Below are positions 33,216-40,492 of a stretch of DNA of 40,492 nucleotides, in pieces. This DNA is from Bradyrhizobium sacchari (GTDB taxonomy: Bacteria; Pseudomonadota; Alphaproteobacteria; Rhizobiales; Xanthobacteraceae): positions 8,674 through 49,165 of the forward strand of contig NZ_LWIG01000069.1 of NCBI RefSeq assembly GCF_002068095.1. Direction: 5' to 3'. A program made the translations under genes and the position numbers. Numbering within the stretch: the stretch's first letter is position 1; each line of letters opens with the position of its first letter. The notes below the pieces were generated by a model. That model did not search any database, was not told the DNA's origin, and was given only the letters and a program-made list of their open reading frames with translations.

Positions 33216-34094
33216 CTAGCCATGCCCGTGCAGCCGCAGCGCCAGGTTCTTGGGCAATGTGTCGAGCTTTTCATCCTCCAGGATCGATAAAAACTCGGGC
33301 TCAATCAAGAGCTTGCGCAGTGCTTCCAGGATGAAGACCAAGCGTGCCTTGGTGCTGTTGGATTTGCGGATCAAGATCCGCTTGCGGTCAACGTCCTGCC
33401 GATAGGCACGCAACAGGGCGTTTGAGCTCACCGGCGCGCCGTCGGCCCGACGGGGCCCGGTCTTATAACCCTTGCCCCGACGGCGCCGCTGCTCGATCAG
33501 CTTCTTGGCCGCCAGCAAACGCTGGCCTCGCAGCAGCCGTTCTTCATAGGCCTGCTGCAGGACGGCCTGGATATCGCTGTCCTGGGCCTGCGAGATCATC
33601 ACCGCGATACTGACGGGCATCTGCCCGGCCTCTACCGCACGCAAAAGCCGATGCTCGCCGCCTTCCAACAGGCTGCTGACGCCTTTGACATATTCCAGGC
33701 TGAGCCCGGTCTTGCGCGCGATATCCTCAAAATCGTAGCCGCGCTGACGTAGTCCATCGATGTCATGCAGCAGGTCGATTGCCCGGTGCTGGCGCCGTGC
33801 GCAGTTCTCGACCAGGCTCATAATCGCACTGTCTTCATTGGTGGCATCGATCACCACGGCAGGAATCTCGCGCTGCCCGAGCGCTTGGTAGGCCTCCAAT
33901 CGTCCCTGACCACAGACAAGGTCGTAGTGCGGCTCTCCATCCCCTGGTTTCCGCTTCACGGTGATAGGACGCTTCAACCCAAGTTCGGCAACGCTGGTGA
34001 CTATTTCCTTGAAGATCCGTCGGTTGCGGGCCCTGGGATTGACGACGTCGATGGCTCCTATCGGAATGATCTCAATGCCTTGAGCCGATCCCAT
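33216..34094 (-). CDS. ParB/RepB-like protein (first of pair)
   Basis: A 292-aa ParB-family protein. The N-terminal nuclease-like fold carries SVAELGLKRPITV, LVCGQGRLEAYQALG (the conserved GQGR box) and LVENCARRQHRAIDL. The HTH follows (YDFEDIARKTGLSLEYVKGV). The C-terminal part is rich in Arg/Lys (EQRRRRGKGYKTGPRRADG) and helical. The start overlaps the recombinase end by 23 bp, indicating co-translation. With its neighbour it forms a recombinase-ParB-ParB trio that recurs in rhizobial islands (family recall). Confidence 0.9.
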   Translation of the reverse strand: MGSAQGIEIIPIGAIDVVNPRARNRRIFKEIVTSVAELGLKRPITVKRKPGDGEPHYDLVCGQGRLEAYQALGQREIPAVVIDATNEDSAIMSLVENCARRQHRAIDLLHDIDGLRQRGYDFEDIARKTGLSLEYVKGVSSLLEGGEHRLLRAVEAGQMPVSIAVMISQAQDSDIQAVLQQAYEERLLRGQRLLAAKKLIEQRRRRGKGYKTGPRRADGAPVSSNALLRAYRQDVDRKRILIRKSNSTKARLVFILEALRKLLIEPEFLSILEDEKLDTLPKNLALRLHGHG

Positions 34095-35661
34095 AGCTGA
34101 CCTCCATCAATTGCGAGCGAGCTGCCAGTTCAAACAACATATCGAGGGTGTCAAAACGATAAGCGTCGAGCGCCATCCCATTGTACTCAGCGAGGGCCAC
34201 CTGCTCTGCTTCCATCTCGAAGCGCGGTAACAAATAGTAGTCGAGCACGGCGCTATTCATCTGGTTCATTCGGATCGCTACGGTGATGTCCGGCCGCAAG
34301 CCAGCATCAAAGCGCACCTTCCAACGATAAGAGCCCGCCATCGTTTCATGGGAGCGAACTAAACAGAGCGAAGCGGTGAACTCGTCGTTGACCGTGAGAA
34401 GGTCCGTTTCGCTGTCCTGTCGAACCGACCCCCCGATCTCCTCGATTCCGCGCACCGTTGATGCAACGACGTCTGGATACATCCGCCGCAACGCGCGATT
34501 GATCTCGATATAGCGGTAGTCCCGGTCTGGGTTAAAGCCGATCAGTTCATAGGCGCGGACTAGGCTGCCGAAACGCGTGCGATAAGCGCTGCTGGATGGT
34601 CCGACCTCAAGTTCATCTATGATCATTCCAGAAAGATAGCCATGCTGCTCCAAGAGGCCGCGGAGCACGTCCAGCAGCTCTTCATCAGAATAACGCTTGC
34701 AGCGATCGGAAATGATTGTCTGAGCGGATCTAAACGTGTCCTCGTCGACAATGGACTCAAATGCCTGATCGTGGCGTATCCAGTGCTCAGGAGGATTGTA
34801 GATTCGTCGGCCCTTAAGCTTGCATGAGCATCTGTTCCAAACATTGTTGCCAATATACTTCTCGTTGATGAGAATTTGGTGCACAGTAGCCCTCGTCCAT
34901 ATACGGCCGAGATCCGTGGTGATACCTCTCGCATTGAGGCTGTCCGCGATTTCTCGTTCGCATTTTGCTTGAGCGACGAAGGCGTCGTAAATGAACCGGA
35001 TGGTTTCGATCTCTTCTTCTGGACCGGGAATCAAGACGATCCGATCGGTTTGGATGCTCTTGTGTTCGCCGCGAGCCAGCTCAGCCTTGGCCAGACCATT
35101 CTGATCAATCAATTGTCGCCGTAATCCGTATCCTGCCGGCCCGCCCTGCCGATAACCGAGTTCGATCAGGCGCCGCTGCCCAGCAAACACTTTGACCGAA
35201 AGTTCGCGACTGTACTCGCCGGCCATCGCGCGTTTGACGCCTTTGACGATGGTCGAGACCGGGCTGCCATCATTCTCGAATTGCTCGGCGCAATACCGGA
35301 CTGAAATGCCGGCGCGCTTGCAGATATATTCGTAATAAGCGCCTTCATCGGCGTTCTGGAAACGGCCCCATCGACTGACGTCGTAGACGAGGATCGTCGA
35401 GAACTCGGCTGCGCCGGTTTGCACATCCTCGATAAGCTGTTTGAGCCCCTGCCGATCATCGAGATTGAGACCGCTCTTGCCGCTATCCTCGTATCTCTTT
35501 TGAATCTGAAAGCCATGACGCGCAGCATACTCGCGAATGGCCTGTGACTGGTTCGCTGTTGAATATTGCTGGTGATCCGTCGACATCCGCACGTATTCGG
35601 CCGCGGCGATGGATACCCGGCTTCCATGTTCGGAAGTTGCATTCAAGACATCTGGCAACAT
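34072..35661 (-). CDS. Large serine recombinase, second type
   Basis: A 529-aa site-specific recombinase unrelated in its C-terminal part to the one at 5113. The resolvase fold shows YVRMS (Ser about 28), YEDSGKSGLNLDDRQGLKQL, LVYDVSRWGRFQN and GEYSRELSVKVFAGQR; the Recombinase domain follows (GGPAGYGLRRQL, DSLNARGITTDLGRIWT). The C-terminal 150 residues (GSYRWKVRFDAGLRPDITVA, LDYYLLPRF) are a family-specific domain also seen as a fragment at 38356-38640. Its operon, with two ParB-like proteins, ends beside repeated site E. Confidence 0.92.
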   Translation of the reverse strand: MLPDVLNATSEHGSRVSIAAAEYVRMSTDHQQYSTANQSQAIREYAARHGFQIQKRYEDSGKSGLNLDDRQGLKQLIEDVQTGAAEFSTILVYDVSRWGRFQNADEGAYYEYICKRAGISVRYCAEQFENDGSPVSTIVKGVKRAMAGEYSRELSVKVFAGQRRLIELGYRQGGPAGYGLRRQLIDQNGLAKAELARGEHKSIQTDRIVLIPGPEEEIETIRFIYDAFVAQAKCEREIADSLNARGITTDLGRIWTRATVHQILINEKYIGNNVWNRCSCKLKGRRIYNPPEHWIRHDQAFESIVDEDTFRSAQTIISDRCKRYSDEELLDVLRGLLEQHGYLSGMIIDELEVGPSSSAYRTRFGSLVRAYELIGFNPDRDYRYIEINRALRRMYPDVVASTVRGIEEIGGSVRQDSETDLLTVNDEFTASLCLVRSHETMAGSYRWKVRFDAGLRPDITVAIRMNQMNSAVLDYYLLPRFEMEAEQVALAEYNGMALDAYRFDTLDMLFELAARSQLMEVSYGIGSRH

Positions 35662-35730
35662 TGTCGCCCCACTAAGGTCAAGAAGAGATGATGGGTTGCT
35701 CTGAAACTATAACTTAGCTCGGGGGGAAAC

Positions 35731-36099
35731 ATGTTTCCGAAAACGGGCAAGAAGTTTCCAGAAGACGGAACGGCGTCTTCCACCTACGCCAGCTTGATCG
35801 CCGAGATCCTCAGATCCGAGCTGGGCAGCAGCCACCAAGCTCATAAGACCTTGATGCGGTGGACGGGGGCGAATGAAAGGACCGCTAAGAATTGGCTCTC
35901 GGGCACCAACGGCCCGAGCGGCGAACACCTATTACAGCTCATGCGCAATTCGGATCAGGTCTTCGAATTCGTCTTGAAGCTATCGCATCGTCCCGCATTG
36001 TTATGCAGCCGAAGGCTTGAGGAGGTGAGGAACAGCTTGCAAGTCACAGCTGATCTGCTCTCGGAAGTTATCGAAATCCAGGACAGACACGCCCAGTAA
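35731..36099 (+). CDS. Small HTH-like protein divergent from the recombinase
   Basis: A 122-aa protein with a helix-turn-helix-like segment (LMRWTGANERTAKNWLSGTN followed by GPSGEHLLQLMR) of the type found in phage- or transposon-linked regulators. A good ribosome site (GGGGGGAAAC) stands right before the ATG. It is divergent from the recombinase operon across about 70 bp, so it may regulate it. The function is not established. Confidence 0.72.
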   Translation: MFPKTGKKFPEDGTASSTYASLIAEILRSELGSSHQAHKTLMRWTGANERTAKNWLSGTNGPSGEHLLQLMRNSDQVFEFVLKLSHRPALLCSRRLEEVRNSLQVTADLLSEVIEIQDRHAQ

Positions 36100-36116
36100 A
36101 CTCAGCTCCGAAGGAG

Positions 36117-36329
36117 TCTAGGCGCTACCTCGCAGAATATGACTTCCGCTATAACACCAGCATCGCGCTTGGCTGGAATAACGAAATGCGCGCTGAGAAA
36201 GCGATGAAGGGCATCCGTGGCAAGCGCCTGATGTATTGCAGACCTGACCAAGTCCACTCAATTAAGCAGTTGGCCCGGAAATTCTTACGATGGCGGCGGA
36301 CGTTGTGCCGCACCATCCGTTCAACTTGA
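36117..36329 (+). pseudogene. C-terminal remnant of an IS1595-type transposase
   Basis: An open stretch without start encodes RRYLAEYDFRYNTSIALGW, then GKRLMYCRPDQ, the end of the ISXO2-like transposase domain (EFDFRYN...GKRLtYRrP in the family). About 70 codons end at TGA 36327. The rest of the insertion sequence is missing and no terminal repeat was seen. Confidence 0.65.
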
Positions 36330-36455
36330 CATAGTTAGCAACGCTGCTGAGTATTCCGTCGCCCCGAGAAAGCTGGAAACCGGCGAATCGGCGTATCGGG
36401 TAATATTCTAAAAGTGATTAATTTTCAATGAGTTATTCGGATTGGTATCGGTTTA

Positions 36456-36498
36456 TGATACGTTCTCTCTTGCGGAACGTATCAGCTGATGATACGTT
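36456..36498 (+). promoter_or_regulatory. Operator of higBA: inverted and direct TGATACGTT repeats
   Basis: Perfect 10-bp inverted repeat TGATACGTTC (36456-36465) and GAACGTATCA (36475-36484) with a 9-bp spacer, plus a third direct half-site TGATACGTT at 36490-36498. It lies 14-57 bp before the higB start. Autoregulatory antitoxin binding is expected for HigBA operons. Confidence 0.75.
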
Positions 36499-36512
36499 GT
36501 TGGACACTGGGC

Positions 36513-36797
36513 ATGGCAATCAAAAGTTTCGCTGACAAAGTAACCAGTGCAGTTTTTGACGGTGAATGTCCGAAGGGATTCCCTGCCGATTTGCAAGCCG
36601 TTACTCGACGCAAATTGCGAATGATCGACGCGGCCCATGAACTTAACGATCTGAAGGTGCCACCAAATAACAAGTTGCACCCACTTTTGGACGATAGGGC
36701 CGGGCAACACGCGATTTGGGTCAATGACAAATACCGGATCTGCTTTCGATGGCAGGACGGCGACGCTTACGACGTAGAGTTTACCGACTACCACTAG
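36513..36797 (+). CDS. higB: HigB-type toxin (RelE/ParE superfamily mRNA interferase)
   Basis: A 94-aa ribosome-dependent mRNA interferase toxin of the HigB family. It shows MAIKSFADK at the start, GECPKGFPADL, RRKLRMIDAAHELNDLKVPP, HPLLDDRAGQHAIWVNDKYR and ICFRWQDGDAYDVEFTDYH, the standard HigB ending. I choose the ATG at 36513; the one at 36489 lies inside the operator half-site and would add 8 residues. The antitoxin gene follows 24 bp later in the toxin-first order typical of higBA. Confidence 0.93.
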   Translation: MAIKSFADKVTSAVFDGECPKGFPADLQAVTRRKLRMIDAAHELNDLKVPPNNKLHPLLDDRAGQHAIWVNDKYRICFRWQDGDAYDVEFTDYH

Positions 36798-36821
36798 TAG
36801 CGATTAAGATAGGAGGTAGAA

Positions 36822-37118
36822 ATGGCCAAATTAGCACCCCTTCACCCCGGCGAGGTTCTTCGCGAGGAGTTCTTGGTGCCCATGGGCCTTTCCGCCTACG
36901 CCCTGGCCGATCGATGCCACGTTCCCCGTACTCGCATAGAGCGCATTGTGAACGAAGAGAACAGCATCTCTGCGGACACCGCGCTTCGCTTGGCGAAGGC
37001 TTTAGGCACTACTCCCGAATTTTGGCTAAACCTTCAGGCTCGGTATGCAGTGGAAGTTACGCGACCAAAGATCAGCCGAGAGCTAGCAACGATAGAGGCG
37101 CCCAAAGTCGCAGCCTGA
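36822..37118 (+). CDS. higA: HigA-type antitoxin (XRE HTH)
   Basis: A 98-aa antitoxin that neutralises HigB and represses the operon. The typical HigA opening HPGEVLREEFLVPMGLSAYA is followed by the XRE helix-turn-helix (ALADRCHVPRTRIERIVNEE), then SADTALRLAKALGTTPEFWL. An AGGAGG ribosome site is 7-8 bp upstream of ATG. A strong terminator lies immediately after the stop. Confidence 0.95.
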   Translation: MAKLAPLHPGEVLREEFLVPMGLSAYALADRCHVPRTRIERIVNEENSISADTALRLAKALGTTPEFWLNLQARYAVEVTRPKISRELATIEAPKVAA

Positions 37119-37122
37119 CATC

Positions 37123-37148
37123 AACCCCGCTTCGGCGGGGTTTTCTTT
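37123..37148 (+). terminator. Rho-independent terminator of higBA
   Basis: Stem AACCCCGC with loop TTCG and GCGGGGTT, followed by TTTCTTT. It starts 5 bp after the higA stop. Confidence 0.93.
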
Positions 37149-37785
37149 GCTCTCTTCTTTGAAGAAGCCTCAGGCTTATGAGGTTGCGGCCTCGACTCGG
37201 GACGGACTGTCCTGATTTTTCGGACTGTCACCCGGCAAAATACGATCGGCCCTTGGTGGATAAACGCGATTTACCCACGGGAATCATCGGGTCGGCGTGG
37301 ACTCTCGCACCGGAGGGCTCCACCATAGAGCCTTGCGATTCGGCCCACGGCTGATTCGCAAACGTGGTGGCGAGCCGATCTTCCGCCAAGTTGACCCGGC
37401 TCTCCCCACTGGCGATCCCGCTCCTAGAGCGGGACCCGGCCGCCCCTTCCACAAGGGTGGCCGTACACCTGCCGGCCCCTTCCATAAGGGCCACCCAGTC
37501 TTCCCCCTCCCGTTCGAAAGCGAGGGGTTCGAAGCAAAGGCCGTCCGGTCCACCCCGGGCGGTCTTTGTGCTTTCAACGGCCGAATCACAATGGTTGCGG
37601 CCATCAGAAGCAAACACAGCGTATGCACACGCGTCTACGTCAGCAAGACGTAATAACTCACCAACCCGACAAATCCACTAACGCAAACGGAACAACGCAA
37701 ACCAACATTAACTCAGCAACCCGCAACCGGCCTGTCACGGCCCGCCCCAATACCGCGCACGAAGCCGGTACGAATTCCCCCAGAC
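37149..37785. other. Region without a convincing gene
   Basis: About 640 bp. Several overlapping frames are open on both strands but all are of low complexity (Arg/Pro/Gly-rich), without ribosome sites or recognised families. It contains two related CCCTT-CCNC/T-AAGGG hairpins. It may be a degraded stretch. Confidence 0.5.
37444..37490. repeat. Two tandem CCCTT-4 nt-AAGGG hairpins
   Basis: CCCTT-CCAC-AAGGG at 37444-37457 and CCCTT-CCAT-AAGGG at 37477-37490, spaced 33 bp and flanked by GGCC. Possibly part of an intergenic repeat family. Confidence 0.5.
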
Positions 37786-38028
37786 ATGGCAGACCGACCC
37801 GCGAGCTGGCGCATGCCGAACCCGAAGCAGACGGAAAAGGTGCGTTGCCGGCCGACGGCCCGCGGCCACCCTCCTGCAACTGACGGTCGTCTCCGCCACG
37901 CTCGCGATCTGGCCTTTGAGATTGCGCGGCAACATCACCCAGCGGGATTATCGCCAGAGACGGCTGCCCTCGCGATAGCGGAGGTACTTGAAGGTGTTGG
38001 CGACACTTGTCCCGAGTGCTCGCCCTGA
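37786..38028 (+). CDS. Possible small protein, unknown
   Basis: An 80-aa frame whose second half (RHARDLAFEIARQHHPAGLS, AIAEVLEG) looks like a folded helical protein ending in a Cys pair (CPEC). The first 35 residues are low complexity and no ribosome site precedes the ATG. It could be the end of a truncated gene. Confidence 0.35.
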   Translation: MADRPASWRMPNPKQTEKVRCRPTARGHPPATDGRLRHARDLAFEIARQHHPAGLSPETAALAIAEVLEGVGDTCPECSP

Positions 38029-38109
38029 GCACGGCGCGACGAACCGAAGGTCAAAATTCGCTAAATACGAAATATTGCTTGCGTCGTCGGGCAAAACAGT
38101 GGTTCATAG

Positions 38110-38145
38110 GGCGCTGGCCCTCGCCAACTCAAAGGAACCAGCGCC
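38110..38145 (+). promoter_or_regulatory. Inverted repeat enclosing a ribosome site
   Basis: GGCGCTGG (38110-38117) and CCAGCGCC (38138-38145) are perfect 8-bp arms; the second ends at the base before the ATG at 38146. The ribosome site AAAGGAA lies in the loop next to the right arm. Folding would hinder translation start. Confidence 0.5.
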
Positions 38146-38370
38146 ATGCCGGATGAAGTCGAAGCATCTACTGAGTTTGCTAAAATCGCAAAGCTCAATG
38201 GGGACTTCCGAAAAAACTATGGAACACTAATCGCCGCATTCCTCTACCTTCGATCCATCAGTGCCGCGCGCGGCCGTTCTTGGTTCTGGACAGGCCTGGT
38301 TTCCGGGGCTTGCTCAGCGGCGCTAGCATGGGTCGGAAGGAACGGGCTTGCTTGGTTAACCTCCGGGTGA
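38146..38370 (+). CDS. Small membrane protein, unknown
   Basis: A 74-aa protein with a polar N-terminal half (EFAKIAKLNGDFRKNYGTLI) and one likely membrane helix near the C-terminus (FWTGLVSGACSAALAWVG). A good ribosome site AAAGGAA is 9 bp upstream of the ATG. No family recognised. The spacing and ribosome site argue that it is a real gene. Confidence 0.6.
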   Translation: MPDEVEASTEFAKIAKLNGDFRKNYGTLIAAFLYLRSISAARGRSWFWTGLVSGACSAALAWVGRNGLAWLTSG

Positions 38371-38640
38371 TCGCTCGAACGAGCGCGTCTGGGCTTTTGA
38401 AGCAGGTGATGTCCCGGCGTTCGCGGGCCTGTCAGAGAACCGGATAGTCCTTTTCACTTTCCCGTCAGTCGGCAGCAGCACGTAATCAAGTACGCGCTTG
38501 TTATGCTCTGCTAGCCTAACGGCAGCAATCCACCCAGCGGGCACATGCGCATCGCATTGAATCGTCCAATGTGGAGAATGGGTGTCCTCCGTCTGGGGGC
38601 GGCGAGTACTAGCAAGATTGCAGTAAATCCGCCCGCACAG
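38356..38640 (-). pseudogene. Fragment resembling the C-terminal domain of the second recombinase type
   Basis: An open minus-strand frame with no good start reads HSPHWTIQCDAHVPAGWIAA then VRLAEHNKRVLDYVLLP. This parallels GSYRWKVRFDAGLRPDITVA and LDYYLLP of the recombinase at 34072: a Trp strand, Asp, a hydrophobic strand, Asn, and LDY-x-LLP. It may be a remnant of an older, related recombinase. A short ATG start (62 aa) exists at 38544 but would cut the domain. Confidence 0.4.
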
Positions 38641-38658
38641 AGACTGGGACTTTGCGTC

Positions 38659-38940
38659 TTACTGATTGGTCGGCACTTTTTTCGCATCATGCGAGCGGTC
38701 CATCAGTGACCGAATGGCCGCCCCTTTCGCCGCAGCATCTCGGGAGTCCTCAGCGACGCGTTCAGGTGTGCACTTCGTTGAAGGCGGATTTCCACACTGG
38801 CGCGCAAGCGCTTCCCATCCAACACACTTTCCGGATTGGTTTCGGTATCCGGGGCCTCCATAGTCTCCGCAGGCTGCGAGTGCCGATGGGGCATGCAAGA
38901 GTTGCAAGACGATGAAGAGCGAAACTACCTTGGAAATCAC
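38659..38940 (-). CDS. Small secreted Cys-containing protein
   Basis: A 93-aa protein from GTG at 38940, with a GGAG ribosome site 9 bp upstream. The N-terminal signal peptide VVSLFIVLQLLHAPSALA ends at an Ala-x-Ala site, then ACGDYGGPGYRNQSGKCVGW and RQCGNPPSTKCTPERVAED with four Cys. This GGPGYR...GKCVGW...CG-PP-T-CT pattern is common in small rhizobial exported proteins of unknown role (family recall). A longer frame starting at 39156 would put the signal peptide in the middle and is rejected. Confidence 0.75.
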   Translation of the reverse strand: MISKVVSLFIVLQLLHAPSALAACGDYGGPGYRNQSGKCVGWEALARQCGNPPSTKCTPERVAEDSRDAAAKGAAIRSLMDRSHDAKKVPTNQ

Positions 38941-39156
38941 TTTGGACGCTCCACAGCGGAACTGAACTACGCCATCTTCACGGCGCGCGGCCTTCCCAAC
39001 GGACTTATCCAAACGCAACTGAGGCGCGAGTTCAAGATCCGGTGCCATTTTGAAGGAAGTCCGATCCAGAGGGTTACCGGCCACTGGTGCTTCGGTTGAC
39101 TGCCTGTCCCCAGTCTCAACGGACCGTTGAGGGTTTCCGGACCGGCGCCCGGCCAC

Positions 39157-39700
39157 CGGGGTGCCCGCAAGCGCGAACTCGGTCTCGAGGCCACTCTATG
39201 CGCCTCTCGCAGCTTCCGAGGTGAACCCCGTTCTGATCCGGATATCTGTCACGAATTGCCATTGTAGAGATCAGCCCGTGCAAGGCGTCCGCTGGTGTCG
39301 GCTCTGGCCATTTTCCCTTGGCGGAGACGCTGCAAAGTGCTGGTCTGCTTGCCTATCAAGAGAACCTGAGAGGCTGCGCTGGAGCAATTTTCTTTCTAGA
39401 TTCTCTCCCTCCGCCATCGGCGCGATTGTCCACGCTAAGCCACGCCTTCTAATGCCGCGCCCTCAGTCACCGGCGCTTGGCAATCTCGGAGCTCTCGTCG
39501 ACAGGCAGGGTCTTGATGCCGTCGATCGTCTTCGCATTGAGCGGGATCACGCCAAAGCAGACATCCATGGCAGCAGCAACGTCGCCATGATCGACATGTT
39601 GTCGAGCCAATGGGATCACGGGCTGGTCCTCCCGCGTCTCACTTTAGAACCGAGCATCCCATTCCTGGCGCTCGACAGCAAATTTGGAATCCCTTGAGCT
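39157..39700. other. Decayed region with an unidentified minus-strand coding remnant
   Basis: No intact gene. On the minus strand, about 39450-39690, one frame reads KFAVERQEWDARF, a stop, then REDQPVIPLARQHVDHGDVA and CFGVIPLNAKTIDGIKTL before a stop. It looks like genuine protein with an internal stop, but I do not recognise the family. Confidence 0.4.
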
Positions 39701-39830
39701 ATGGCGCAGGCGGTGTTCAGCCAGCTCTCGGCGGCACCGTATAGCCGATGGGTCGCGTTCGACGAAGGCACCCATTCGGTATTCATGGAGAAAAATCGCT
39801 GGCAGGTCTTCGCTGCTTCGACGGTTTCCT
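39701..39830 (+). pseudogene. C-terminal fragment of an alpha/beta hydrolase
   Basis: The frame reads RWVAFDEGTHSVFMEKNRWQ. This matches the last catalytic segment (GEGTH-x-x-x-MEKNR) of alpha/beta hydrolases. The reading then turns to low-information sequence, and the rest of the enzyme is absent. Confidence 0.5.
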
Positions 39831-39904
39831 CGGGGAACGGCCTGCGGCCTGAAAGAGGGCACTCCGCGATTGCCCGATGCAGCTCGTCTGGTCAGGGCGA
39901 TCAG

Positions 39905-40277
39905 GCGGCGAGCTGTCCGAGTGCTTTGATCCAGAACTCCGGAAGGGATAATCGACAAGGAGCGGCACGAGCTCTCCGGTCGACAATGCAGGCTGCGCCA
40001 CGTGCCGCGCAATCCGCTCAACGCCCATGCCGGCGATCGCGGCACGCAACAGCAATTGGCTGTCGTTCGCGCTCAGCCGCGCCTTGACCTCGACATTGAT
40101 CGGACCGCGCCGGCTTTCAAAATCCCAGGTCAGTCCGGTCGTCGCGAACGTCAGGCAGTCGTGTTGGACGAGGTCGCGCGGGTGCGTGGGTGCGCCACAG
40201 CGCGCCAGATAGGTGGGCGAAATCATCGCTGTGGACCGTGGCCGCCAACTAGCCAGCCTCATCGCACCAGTTTCCAC
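39905..40277 (-). pseudogene. Truncated LysR-type regulator (substrate-binding domain only)
   Basis: A minus-strand frame encodes the later half of a LysR effector domain: ISPTYLARCGAPTHPRDLVQ, HDCLTFATTGLTWDF, LLLRAAIAGMGVERIA, TGELVPLLVDYPF. The DNA-binding head is missing, and the sequence abuts the end of another LysR gene. After VDYPF the expected ending (PEFWIKALGQLAA then stop) is found in a different frame, so there is also a frameshift near 39940. Confidence 0.65.
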
Positions 40278-40492
40278 CGTCCATCCCCGGCTCTCTTCAG
40301 CGCGGAGTCGCTCACCCGCACATGCTCGGCGAGGAAATCGATGAAGGCGCGCACGCGCGCGGGTAGCGGCGCGGTGTGGCCGACATAAACGGCGTGGATG
40401 TCTTCGCGGTCGCCGGGGTTGTAGCTCTGCAGCACCGGCACGAGGCGGCCGGCTTCGATATCGGGGCCGATATGGAAAAGGGCGAGGCGGGC
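40259..40492 (-). CDS. LysR-type regulator, C-terminal end, continues beyond window
   Basis: The frame is open to the window edge and reads ARLALFHIGPDIEAGRLVPV then LQSYNPGDREDIHAVYVGHT and ARVRAFIDFLAEHVRV, the usual end of a LysR effector domain. The last residues (SDSALKRAGDGRWKLVR) may be extra sequence gained by fusion to the neighbouring fragment. Its target is unknown. Confidence 0.75.
   Translation of the reverse strand, partial: ARLALFHIGPDIEAGRLVPVLQSYNPGDREDIHAVYVGHTAPLPARVRAFIDFLAEHVRVSDSALKRAGDGRWKLVR

Noticed and set aside
32316..34094. repABC plasmid partition locus
   Set aside because: No RepA/ParA or RepC gene accompanies the two ParB-like genes; they belong to a recombinase operon.
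37479..37490. CTTCCATAAGGG, similar to the TTCCATAAG of site E
   Set aside because: It is part of a local CCCTT/AAGGG hairpin pair, has no GCGAAT at the fixed distance and does not follow a gene.
37228..37653. Overlapping frames of about 115-130 aa on both strands
   Set aside because: Low-complexity composition, no ribosome sites and no recognised family; they cannot all be real, and none stands out.
38941..39156. N-terminal extension of the small secreted protein
   Set aside because: It would bury the signal peptide in the middle; a GTG with a GGAG ribosome site at 38940 fits much better.

Overview
The window reads as a defence-rich accessory island in an alphaproteobacterial chromosome or large plasmid. 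I infer a Bradyrhizobium-like Rhizobiales host from the moderately high GC content, the style of the serine-recombinase modules (DUF2924 partner; recombinase with two ParB/RepB-type partners), the rhizobial-type HigBA pair and a small secreted Cys-rich protein. No rRNA, tRNA or CRISPR array was seen, so the species cannot be fixed from this sequence.

Layout from left to right. (1) 1-4555: the 3' part of a type I specificity gene (hsdS) and an hsdR with an N-terminal HNH domain. (2) 4655-7126, minus strand: a four-gene, stop/start-overlapping operon with a large serine recombinase. (3) 7225-9500: an unknown gene, a winged-helix protein with a DnaA domain I-like C-terminus, then a non-coding block with GTTGACA direct repeats and three strong palindromes (candidate replication or transfer origin). 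(4) 9483-12766: a DEDD exonuclease with a small partner, divergent from a DUF2075-type nuclease/helicase. (5) 12966-15185: a broken AlbA/Schlafen-ATPase-TPR module. (6) 15384-19761: an unknown gene divergent from mcrB-mcrC. (7) 19982-23380: a very large RecB-like nuclease / DEDD exonuclease / SF1 helicase protein. (8) 23741-32072: a five-gene plus-strand cluster of TIR protein, membrane-anchored STAND NTPase, exported alpha/beta hydrolase, membrane patatin-like lipase and ThsB-like TIR protein. (9) 32316-35661, minus strand: a second serine recombinase operon with two ParB/RepB-like proteins. (10) 35731-40492: a small HTH-like protein, a transposase remnant, the HigBA toxin-antitoxin pair with a clear operator and terminator, then a decayed region with small genes, gene fragments and two LysR fragments.

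The most striking signal that these genes do not explain is a repeated site with a fixed pattern, TTCC(A/G)TAA(C/G)A(T/A) then exactly 7 bases then GCGAAT. It is usually preceded by GGCCGA-like sequence and enclosed in short inverted repeats. Four good copies and one half-diverged copy occur, all on the same strand. Each lies just downstream of a plus-strand defence gene or module: after hsdR, DUF2075, the broken Schlafen-ATPase module, the big helicase and the ThsB-like gene. A weak sixth candidate follows mcrC. Both serine-recombinase operons end within about 25-40 bp of a copy. This suggests a tandem array of defence cassettes sharing boundary sites, similar in logic to SCC elements. That model is inference; the repeats themselves are read directly. 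The five-gene TIR/STAND/lipase cluster is the best candidate for an undescribed antiphage system.
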